DNA of 64,000 nucleotides, taken from contig SKRM01000030.1 of assembly GCA_007118495.1 (NCBI GenBank), positions 1-64,000 on the forward strand, read 5' to 3'. The translations under genes and the position numbers were made by a program. The DNA is from Bacteroidales bacterium. Lineage in GTDB: Bacteria > Bacteroidota > Bacteroidia > Bacteroidales > UBA7960. Shown here piece by piece: positions 24,019 through 31,600 of the stretch (the stretch's first letter is position 1; the number at the start of each line of letters is the position of its first letter). The notes under the pieces are model-generated. The model ran no database searches. It worked only from the letters and a program-made list of their open reading frames with translations, and was not told the origin of the DNA.

Positions 24019-26142
24019 TTAACGCATCAGACCCCGCTGTCTGAGCAGAGGTTCTATAACGGGTTCTCTGCCTCTGAAATTAATATACATTTGCATGGCA
24101 TCTTCGGTGCCACCCCTTTCCAGGATGTTTTTACGGAATGACTGTGCTGTTTCACGGTGGAACAAGTCACCGGTTTCTCTGAATGCTTCGTAGGCATCTG
24201 CGTCAAGCAGACCAGACCACAGATAGCTGTAATATCCTGCAGCATAACCACCTGAAAAAATATGGTTAAAGTGGGTGCTGGCATGTCGAAAATGAATTTC
24301 GGGAATCATGCCTGTATTGTTGATTGTTCTTTCTTCTATGATATTTGAAACCTGATCAAGCATATCTTCACCAAAGGGTTCTGTAATGGTATGGTACTCC
24401 ATGTCCAGATAGGTAGAACCCAGAAATTCTACGGTGGCAAATCCCTGATTAAAGTGCGAGCTGGCTACAATGCGGTTCATGAGTGACTCGGGCATGGGTT
24501 CTCCTGTTTCATAATGCAGGGCAAAAGTCCTCATAACTGCAGGTTCGTTGGCCCAGTTTTCCATGACTTGTGAAGGAAGTTCGACAAAATCTCTTGGAAC
24601 AGAGGTTCCGGAAAGGCTCGGATAATGAACATTTGAAAGTAATCCATGCAGCGCATGTCCGAACTCATGGAAGAAGGTGGTCATCTCATCATAAGTAAGC
24701 AGAGCAGGTCTGGTAGATGTGGGAGGTGAAAAATTGCAGACAATAGTAATAACGGGATGCACGAACATGCCACTTTGATCAACATGCTGATTGCGGTAAC
24801 TGCTCATCCATGCTCCACCTCTTTTGCTGTCGCGCGGATGAAAATCCATATAAAGTATACCTATATGAGACCCATCGGCCTCAAGGGCCTCAAACACCTG
24901 CACATCCTGGTGGTACTTTGGTACGTCATTACGTTCAACAAAAGTTACACCCCATAGTTTTTCAACAATATCAAATATACCGTCTCTTACAGTGTTCAAT
25001 TCAAAATACTGGCGTACCTCCTGCTCATCCAGATCATATTTCTGGCGACGAACCCTTTCAGCATAAAACCTCCAATCCCATTGTTCCAGGGTGAAATCAT
25101 GGCCGTCAGAATAAATCATCGCCTGCAGTTCTTTGGCTTCTTCTTTTGACAGGGCTATTGCAGGTTCCCAAACCTGATTTACAAAATTCATTACAGTCTG
25201 AATATCTCCTGCCATTGTTTCTTCCAGGCTAAATTGTGCATGGTTTTCATACCCCAGCATATTGGCCCTTTCCAATCGCAGGTTGGCTATGCGAGCCAGA
25301 ATTTCACGGTTGTTGAACTCATTGTCATTATTGCCACGGTTGATAAATGCCTGCTGCATTTTTTTGCGTAACTCTCTGTTCTCTGCATTGTAGAGAAAGG
25401 GCATGACGCTTGGGTTGTGGAGGGTGAAGACCCACTTGCCATCATGTCCTTCTTGTGCGGCACGCTCTGCAGCCGCTTCAATTGATGACTCAGGCAATCC
25501 GGCCAGATCCGATTCATTTTCGACCACCATGGTAAAAGTGTTTGTTTCACCCAATACGTGCTGCCCGAACTGCAATGTCAGGGTTGAAAGCTGGGAGTTT
25601 ATTTCCCTTAACCGGTCTTGTTTTTCGGGGGGCAGGTTAGCTCCGCTACGCACAAAGCCTTTGTAGGTTTCTTCAAGCAGTTTCTCCTGTTCGGCATTTA
25701 GCCCCAGCATGTCGCGCATTTCATACACAGCCTTTACCCTGTTAAACAGGTCTATATCCAGGTTGATATTATCCCAGTGATTGGAGAGGGTCGGAGCCAT
25801 TTTCTGAGCAACTTCCTGTAGCTCTTGATTTGTCAGGGCCGAGTTAAAGTTGTAGAAAACCCTGAGCACATTTCCAAGCATATGACCTGAGTAGTCAAGG
25901 GCTGCAATGGTATTGGCAAAGCTTGGTGGCTCCGTATTGCTGATAATGGATTGGATCTCGTCTTCCTGGATATTGATGGCCTCAAGTATAGCCGGTTCAA
26001 AATGTCCAGTTCGTATTTCATCAAAAGGCGGGACGCCAAATGGTGTGTTAAATTCACTGAAAAAAGGGTTCTCTCTTTCAGGAGAAGCACATGCAACCAG
26101 GAAAAGCACTGGTATCAAAAACAAAATCCATAATCGCTTCAT
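24019..26142 (-). CDS. dcp: M3-family zinc metallopeptidase, peptidyl-dipeptidase Dcp-like lipoprotein
   Basis: A 707-residue M3 peptidase. The zinc-binding motif is HEFGHALHG (about residue 490). The N-terminus MKRLWILFLIPVLFLVAC is a lipoprotein signal with the lipobox LVAC, so the enzyme is anchored in the envelope. Family members of this length (Dcp, oligopeptidase A) cleave dipeptides from the C-terminus or degrade short peptides. Downstream active-site segments are present, for example the His and Tyr residues in HIFSGGYAAGYYSYLWS. It ends 3 bp from the shared terminator with ribE. With the S9 peptidase and PepP it points to a peptide-using lifestyle. Confidence 0.9.
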   Translation of the reverse strand: MKRLWILFLIPVLFLVACASPERENPFFSEFNTPFGVPPFDEIRTGHFEPAILEAINIQEDEIQSIISNTEPPSFANTIAALDYSGHMLGNVLRVFYNFNSALTNQELQEVAQKMAPTLSNHWDNINLDIDLFNRVKAVYEMRDMLGLNAEQEKLLEETYKGFVRSGANLPPEKQDRLREINSQLSTLTLQFGQHVLGETNTFTMVVENESDLAGLPESSIEAAAERAAQEGHDGKWVFTLHNPSVMPFLYNAENRELRKKMQQAFINRGNNDNEFNNREILARIANLRLERANMLGYENHAQFSLEETMAGDIQTVMNFVNQVWEPAIALSKEEAKELQAMIYSDGHDFTLEQWDWRFYAERVRRQKYDLDEQEVRQYFELNTVRDGIFDIVEKLWGVTFVERNDVPKYHQDVQVFEALEADGSHIGILYMDFHPRDSKRGGAWMSSYRNQHVDQSGMFVHPVITIVCNFSPPTSTRPALLTYDEMTTFFHEFGHALHGLLSNVHYPSLSGTSVPRDFVELPSQVMENWANEPAVMRTFALHYETGEPMPESLMNRIVASSHFNQGFATVEFLGSTYLDMEYHTITEPFGEDMLDQVSNIIEERTINNTGMIPEIHFRHASTHFNHIFSGGYAAGYYSYLWSGLLDADAYEAFRETGDLFHRETAQSFRKNILERGGTEDAMQMYINFRGREPVIEPLLRQRGLMR

Positions 26143-26362
26143 GTTGTTATCGTTTTTATGTTGTTAATACTTGTTTTTAAGTTATCCAACCCGCTAAAAT
26201 ACGAATTTATATGATATGTTACAAGCCTTGATATGCCATGTGTCACAAATTGTTTTCTCATGCATGCCCTGGTAGGGGGATGTTTTGATGTAAACGAAGG
26301 CAAAAGGATTTATGCTGAATATTTTGTAAGTTTAGTGACTAATTCAGAATGTTTTGAAACGT

Positions 26363-28606
26363 ATGCGCAGTCTGTTATGCTTTTTGATGTTGCTTTGGTT
26401 TTTGCCAGGTCATGCGCAGCAGGCCTGGCTTGAAGGAAAGGTAATTGACAGCCGTAGTATGGAACCGCTTCCCGGGGCTACTATACGGGTGGGAGACAAA
26501 AGCATTGTAAGTACAAGCCACGATGGATTATTTTTGGTGTCTGTCCCTGTGGGCAGTCTTGTACTTACATTCCAGTATGTTGGTTACAATACTTTACGTA
26601 AAGAGCTTTTGGTGGCCGAGGGAGACAGACTAATTCTGGAAATTCTCATGGATCCTGCGGTCACAGAAATGGATCAGGTGGTGGTGAGTGCTTCAAGGGT
26701 AGCCCAGCGGATTGCTGAATCAATGGTTTCGCTTGGTGTTATAAGCCTTGATCAAATGCATGAAACCAACCAGACTGACCCACGCAGGATTTTGAACCGA
26801 ATGGCAGGTGTTGAAGTGATGGATGGCCAGGTTTCTGTCAGAGGTGGCAGCGGTTTTAGCTATGGAGCAGGTAGCAGGGTATTGGTGATGGTTGATGGGT
26901 TACCTGCCCTGACACCAGATGCCGGAAGTGTCAGATGGCAAGCACTTCCGTTGGAAAATATGTCACAGATTGAAATTATCAAGGGTGCATCTTCCGTTTT
27001 ATACGGATCTTCTGCCCTGAATGGGGTTGTTAATTTCAGAAGTGCTCCTGCCACCCCTGAAGGTAACACCAGTTTTTATGCAGAGTCGACGGTGTTTGAT
27101 ACACCCCGCAACCGTGAATGGAAATGGTGGGACAAATCTCCCATGGCATATCGTGCATCTTTTTCACACCAAAAAAAATACGGACAAACTTCCTTGTCGA
27201 TAGGTGGTTTTGGCATGCTGGATAATGGTTACCGGAAACTGAATGATGAAATGTTATTCAGGGCCAACGCCAGGCTGGCTCGAAATCACTCCCGTATTCA
27301 GGGGCTGGAGTATGGGTTGGCTTTATACGGGGGAACTACCCTGAAACATGACTTTCTTTTATGGGAGAATGCCTGGGACGGAGCGCTTCGGCAAAATCCT
27401 GAAACCGCTGACAGACTCAGGGGAAGGTTTTTTTATACGGATACTTTTATTGGGTATAAATCAACAGCAGCAACAGTCCATACATGGCGAAACCGCTTGC
27501 AGATGTCTGACAATACCTTCGCCAATGATGATAAAAACAACTCTAAAACACGTGCGGTTTATTCAGAGTATCATGTAGTTATGCCACTGAGTTACCGGGT
27601 AGATCTGAATGCAGGATTCTCAACTGACTTCAGAGAAATCAGGTCTCCTTTTTACGGAGACCATACGGGAGTGAATATGGCCGTTTTCACTCAGGCAGAA
27701 TGGGCTTTTTCACAGTCTCTCAGCCTGGTTGCTGGTGTCAGGACAGAGTTCAATGCACTGGACGGTGAGCATGAAAAGTTGATCCCATTATTTCGGACAG
27801 GCCTTTTATACAAACTTGATGACAAAACTTTTATCAGGTCGTCATTCGGACAGGGATACAGGTATCCGTCGGTAGCAGAAAAATTTGCTGCAACAACCGT
27901 TGGTGCCGTGCGCATCATACCAAATCCTGCAATTCTCCCTGAATCGGGATGGAATGCTGAAGTTGGTATAAAAAGGGGGTTCTGGAGTGAAAAAATAGAT
28001 GGGTTGGCCGACCTGGCCGTTTTTTACGGCCAGAACAAAGATATGATTGAATTTGTTTTTGGGGTTTACCGTAATCCCCTGACCGGACAATTTGAGACCG
28101 GGTTCAGGGCAACAAATATTGAATTTTCAAGGGTTTATGGTATTGAGCTGGATGTGCGGGCCAATTTTCGCACCAGAAGGTTTGGGCATGCCGTAACAGG
28201 AGGCTATGTCATGATGCATCCTGTTGAACTTGATCCATTTAGTGGGAAAGAAACAGGTGAATACCTGAAGTTCAGGCGTAAAAACGCTGTATCTGTTTCC
28301 TGGCGGATAAGTCTTGACAGGTTTGTGCTGCAGCTTGACTCCTGGTACAGGTCAAGGATTCTGGCCATTGACGAAGTGTTCCTGCATCCGGCCACCAGAG
28401 AGCAGGTGCTGCCAGGTTTTTTCAATTACTGGACAGAGCATAACAAGGGATATATTTTAATGAACATAAGTATGGGATATGGGCTTAATGCATGGCTGAA
28501 CGTCTCCCTGTCGGCAAACAACCTTACAAATACCGAGTATATGGGGCGCCCCGGTGATATTCAACCTCACAGGCATTTAAGTGTCAGGTTGACGGCAGAT
28601 ATGTGA
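26363..28606 (+). CDS. TonB-dependent receptor with CarboxypepD_reg-like domain
   Basis: A 747-residue outer-membrane receptor. A signal peptide (ending GHAQQ) is followed by a carboxypeptidase-regulatory-like domain (about 20-100, with LPGATIRVG and FQYVGY), a plug domain (about 105-220, with RILNRMAGVEV and IIKGASSVLYGSSALNGVV) and a beta-barrel ending in MGRPGDIQPHRHLSVRLTADM split by an aromatic-rich strand. It imports a ligand that cannot be told, perhaps a metal chelate or cobalamin-like compound given the size and absence of a SusD partner. The ATG at 26363 is preferred; a TTG nine bases upstream would also fit. The two-component genes downstream are convergent. Confidence 0.88.
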   Translation: MRSLLCFLMLLWFLPGHAQQAWLEGKVIDSRSMEPLPGATIRVGDKSIVSTSHDGLFLVSVPVGSLVLTFQYVGYNTLRKELLVAEGDRLILEILMDPAVTEMDQVVVSASRVAQRIAESMVSLGVISLDQMHETNQTDPRRILNRMAGVEVMDGQVSVRGGSGFSYGAGSRVLVMVDGLPALTPDAGSVRWQALPLENMSQIEIIKGASSVLYGSSALNGVVNFRSAPATPEGNTSFYAESTVFDTPRNREWKWWDKSPMAYRASFSHQKKYGQTSLSIGGFGMLDNGYRKLNDEMLFRANARLARNHSRIQGLEYGLALYGGTTLKHDFLLWENAWDGALRQNPETADRLRGRFFYTDTFIGYKSTAATVHTWRNRLQMSDNTFANDDKNNSKTRAVYSEYHVVMPLSYRVDLNAGFSTDFREIRSPFYGDHTGVNMAVFTQAEWAFSQSLSLVAGVRTEFNALDGEHEKLIPLFRTGLLYKLDDKTFIRSSFGQGYRYPSVAEKFAATTVGAVRIIPNPAILPESGWNAEVGIKRGFWSEKIDGLADLAVFYGQNKDMIEFVFGVYRNPLTGQFETGFRATNIEFSRVYGIELDVRANFRTRRFGHAVTGGYVMMHPVELDPFSGKETGEYLKFRRKNAVSVSWRISLDRFVLQLDSWYRSRILAIDEVFLHPATREQVLPGFFNYWTEHNKGYILMNISMGYGLNAWLNVSLSANNLTNTEYMGRPGDIQPHRHLSVRLTADM

Positions 28607-28650
28607 TTTTGATTTGTGGTCGTGAACAGTTGCTCTCAGGGTCAGGTGGT

Positions 28651-29352
28651 TTATTTTGGTGAAAGCTGAAGATGATACCCTACACCTTTGATGGTTATGA
28701 TTTGGATACCGGGATCACCTGAAAAGTACTCCCTGATTCTTGTAATGTAAACGTCAAGGTTTCTGGAGTTTTGGAATGAGTCATCGCCCCAGATATCAAG
28801 CAGGATGTTCTTTCTGAGGACAGGATTATTGGTCCCATTTGACAGCAAAGTGATCAGTCTTGTTTCACGTTGAGATAATTTCCTGATTCCGTCAGGACCG
28901 TGCAACTCGTAACGTCCCGGGAAAAACCCATATTTTCCCAGTTCTACCTTGTCCTGAATGGGTTTGTCCGATACTTTCATGCCTGAGATGATGTGCAGCA
29001 GGTTGTGGATCCTGACGATCAATTCTTCCATGCTGAATGGTTTGCGGAGATAATCGTTTCCTCCAGATTCAAAACCCTCGAGAATATCTGCTGTTTGTGT
29101 TTTGGCTGTAAGGAAAATGATGGGGATGCCGGGATCTTTCTTGCGGATATCCCTGGCCAGCGAAAAGCCGTCTTTTCTTGGCAGCATAACATCAAGGATA
29201 CAAATCCGGGGGTTGACACGGTTGTAGAGTACCAGTGCCTGTTCACCATCTTTTGCAAGATGAACCGTAAATCCTCTTGATTCAAGACTTTCCTGGACAA
29301 TGCGTGCCAGAAAAGGTTCGTCTTCGACATAAAGTATATCCATGTTATCCAT
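28651..29352 (-). CDS. OmpR-family response regulator
   Basis: A 233-residue response regulator. The receiver domain has the acidic pair in VEDE, the phospho-acceptor Asp 54 in CILDVMLP, the Thr in FLTAKT and the Lys in YLRKPFS. The C-terminal winged helix carries LSQRETRLITLLSNGTN and ITRIREYF...IQIITIKGVGYHL, typical of OmpR/PhoB. The start at 29352 overlaps the kinase stop by 8 bp (ATGGATAA), showing translational coupling; a second ATG nine bases later is possible. The target genes are not evident; the adjacent TonB receptor and GLPGLI/beta-barrel pair are candidates. Confidence 0.92.
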   Translation of the reverse strand: MDNMDILYVEDEPFLARIVQESLESRGFTVHLAKDGEQALVLYNRVNPRICILDVMLPRKDGFSLARDIRKKDPGIPIIFLTAKTQTADILEGFESGGNDYLRKPFSMEELIVRIHNLLHIISGMKVSDKPIQDKVELGKYGFFPGRYELHGPDGIRKLSQRETRLITLLSNGTNNPVLRKNILLDIWGDDSFQNSRNLDVYITRIREYFSGDPGIQIITIKGVGYHLQLSPK

Positions 29353-30736
29353 GCCTGGGAAGGATGATTTTAAAGCAGCTGCCCTCACCGGGTTTGCTTA
29401 CTAGCTGTATTCTGCCTCCATGGGCTTTGACCACTCCCTTCACATAGTACAGACCCAGTCCATACCCTTTCACATCGTGCACATTTCCTGAAGGAATCCT
29501 GTAAAACTTTTCAAATATTTTATCCTTGTGGGCATCCGGAATCCCAGGTCCCTTGTCACAAACACTTACGGTAAACAGTTCTTCATTATAAGTCAATGAT
29601 AGCCTGATTGTTTTTCCTGCACTGCCATACTTCAGCGCATTGTCAACCAGGTTGTAAATCATTTGGGTCAGATGGGTTTCGTGTCCTTGTGTAAAAACCT
29701 TTCCATCTGACTCAAAAACCAGGGTGACCCCCTTGTTTTCGGCCAGTATCCTGAATGACGCAATGACATTGCCAGCCAGCTGGTTCATATCTACAGGATT
29801 TTTGTAAAGGCGGATTTCTTCAGAATAATCCACAACTGAGGTCTGTAGTATTTTGTCAGCAATAAGCCCCAGTCTGTTCAGTTCTTTTCCGGCCATGTCA
29901 AGGTATTCGTGTGTTTGCTCCCTGTTGTCGAGTACGTCAAAATGTTTCAAAGCCTCAATAACGGCTTCAACGGTGGCGACAGGTGTTTTAAGTTCGTGGG
30001 TGATGTTGCCTATCAGGTCGTTTTTTTGCTCAATGAGCCTTTGCTGCGATCGGAGATTTTTAGCCACCAGAACAAACGATACGACAATCATCAGGGTGAT
30101 GAAAACTGAAAATCCGAACTGGGGCAGCAGTGATATGAGAAGTTTGGTTTGTACTCCCTCAAAGTCAGCTGCATATGATTTTGCTCCCATTGGAACGAAT
30201 GAAGTCGCAAACGGTAAGCTGTCTGTGTTGTTTTCTGTCTCTCTGAATGAACCGGGCCAGTCAGCTTCGCTGGTAAGTATCCTCAGGTTCACATCCCGTC
30301 CGATGTTTTTGAGTTCCTTGCCAAAATACACAGCCAGATCATCAGGATCAATAAGGGTGTATGGGTTCATGGCTATGACAAAGCTTGAATCCTTATCATT
30401 GCCTGATTCGGGGGTAGAATATCCCGTCCTGTTAATGCGCACCGAATGCCTGAGAGGGATGGAATCACCCTGGCCTGTAGATGAAAAGGTAATGGAAAAC
30501 GGTTCCCTTTCACCCTGTGAACCGTAGCCATCTGCAATTTGCCTGAAAAACCCCGAGAATATTGAATCTGACAAATGAAACATGGTGCTTCTGAATGCCA
30601 GGTTGGTTTCGCGCCTGAATGAGTCGGAAGCAGAACGGTATTCAGCCCTCAACCAGAAAGCCTGGAGCAGGATCAGCATCAAGGTGCTGATGGTCATCAG
30701 TATAATGAATCCCCTGAAAGTTTTTTTTGTCATCAT
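29345..30736 (-). CDS. Membrane sensor histidine kinase
   Basis: A 463-residue sensor kinase. Two membrane helices (about 9-28 and 203-225) bracket a periplasmic sensor region of about 175 residues with no recognisable domain. The HisKA box is NITHELKTPVATVEAV with the phospho-accepting His about 247. The ATPase has the N box NLVDNALKYG, G1 DKGPGIPDAHKDKIFEKFYR and G2 GYGLGLYYVK. The start at 30736 was chosen because the upstream alternative at 30781 runs through the promoter; the -7 box ends only one base before this ATG, so the message is probably leaderless. It is the cognate kinase of the overlapping response regulator. Confidence 0.92.
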   Translation of the reverse strand: MMTKKTFRGFIILMTISTLMLILLQAFWLRAEYRSASDSFRRETNLAFRSTMFHLSDSIFSGFFRQIADGYGSQGEREPFSITFSSTGQGDSIPLRHSVRINRTGYSTPESGNDKDSSFVIAMNPYTLIDPDDLAVYFGKELKNIGRDVNLRILTSEADWPGSFRETENNTDSLPFATSFVPMGAKSYAADFEGVQTKLLISLLPQFGFSVFITLMIVVSFVLVAKNLRSQQRLIEQKNDLIGNITHELKTPVATVEAVIEALKHFDVLDNREQTHEYLDMAGKELNRLGLIADKILQTSVVDYSEEIRLYKNPVDMNQLAGNVIASFRILAENKGVTLVFESDGKVFTQGHETHLTQMIYNLVDNALKYGSAGKTIRLSLTYNEELFTVSVCDKGPGIPDAHKDKIFEKFYRIPSGNVHDVKGYGLGLYYVKGVVKAHGGRIQLVSKPGEGSCFKIILPRHG

Positions 30737-30737
30737 C

Positions 30738-30769
30738 CAAAGGTATGTGTTTGAATCATTCCGGCGAAA
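30738..30769 (-). promoter_or_regulatory. Promoter of the two-component operon, abutting the start codon
   Basis: The minus strand reads TACCTTTG (complement of 30738-30745), a perfect -7 box. A TTTC at the complement of 30766-30769 is a one-mismatch -33 element at a 20-bp spacer. The G of the box lies one base before the ATG at 30736, so transcription would begin at or inside the first codons. Confidence 0.5.
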
Positions 30770-30832
30770 CCCATTAACCATTTATTAACCTTGTTTATGC
30801 ATTTGTTAACCTCCGCATATTGCAAACTGCTT

Positions 30833-30840
30833 TAGTTTTG
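30833..30840 (+). promoter_or_regulatory. -7 box of the GLPGLI operon
   Basis: TAGTTTTG matches TAnnTTTG, 19 bp before the ATG of the GLPGLI gene, giving a leader of about 13 nt. The intergenic region between this gene and the divergent kinase is 123 bp and carries both promoters. Confidence 0.5.
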
Positions 30841-30859
30841 CGTGTGAAAAAAAACAGTT

Positions 30860-31588
30860 ATGACAAAATTCAGATTATTCATTTTCCTTGCTGCAATTAT
30901 GTTTCTGGTCATAGAAACAAATGCCCAGTTGCAGGGTGTGATAGAATATGGGTACACCATAGATATGCATCGGAACATTCCAGCTGAAAGAGAGGACTTT
31001 CGCGCCATGATCCCACGTTACCACGAACAAAAGTTTAGCCTTGTTTTTAGTGATAAAGAGAGCTTGTTCAAAGTGATTGAAGATGCAGATGCAGCCATGA
31101 ATATGGGGCGTGGCGGGATGCGTATGACGATGCGGATGCCCACCTCGGTTACCTATGTTGACCGGGTTAAAAAAGAAGTATTGGTCCAACAAGATTTGCT
31201 GGGCAAAAACTATCTGATTTCAGAGCCTCTTTTGATTGGGCCATGGCGTGTGGGCAATGAAACCATGGAGATAGCCGGGTATATGTGTTTGATGGCCTGG
31301 AAGGTTGATTCCATCACCAACCAGGAAATTACGGCCTGGTTTACCCCTGAGATTGGTCCATTTTTAGGTCCCGACAGATATGTAAGCCTTCCGGGAACAG
31401 TTCTGGCACTGGATATCAATAATGGCGAGCGGGTATGGGTTGCCCGGGAAATTGACCTGCAAGAGCGTGTCGCAGCAGAGATTAATGCGCCCTCGAGAGG
31501 GGAACGGATAAGCCGGACAGAGTTCAATAAATTGATGCGTGAGCAAACAGAAAGAATGCGGTCGAGAGGCATGGCCTTCCCTTTTTAA
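30860..31588 (+). CDS. GLPGLI-family exported protein
   Basis: A 242-residue exported protein with a signal peptide ending in TNAQ. It belongs to the GLPGLI family, named for a motif seen here as SLPGTVLAL preceded by EIGPFLGPDRY; the ITAWFTPEI segment is also typical. The function of the family is unknown; members are found in Bacteroidota beside outer-membrane beta-barrel genes, as here, where the next gene starts 12 bp downstream. Several Met-rich stretches (GRGGMRMTMRMP) could bind metal, but this is speculation. It is divergent from a two-component system that may control it. Confidence 0.88.
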   Translation: MTKFRLFIFLAAIMFLVIETNAQLQGVIEYGYTIDMHRNIPAEREDFRAMIPRYHEQKFSLVFSDKESLFKVIEDADAAMNMGRGGMRMTMRMPTSVTYVDRVKKEVLVQQDLLGKNYLISEPLLIGPWRVGNETMEIAGYMCLMAWKVDSITNQEITAWFTPEIGPFLGPDRYVSLPGTVLALDINNGERVWVAREIDLQERVAAEINAPSRGERISRTEFNKLMREQTERMRSRGMAFPF

Positions 31589-31600
31589 TTAACCAAACAA

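Noticed and set aside
29853-30527. Plus-strand 224-codon open frame opposite the histidine-kinase gene
   Set aside because: It is antisense to the kinase ATPase and sensor regions, whose motifs are intact; composition is typical of a shadow frame.
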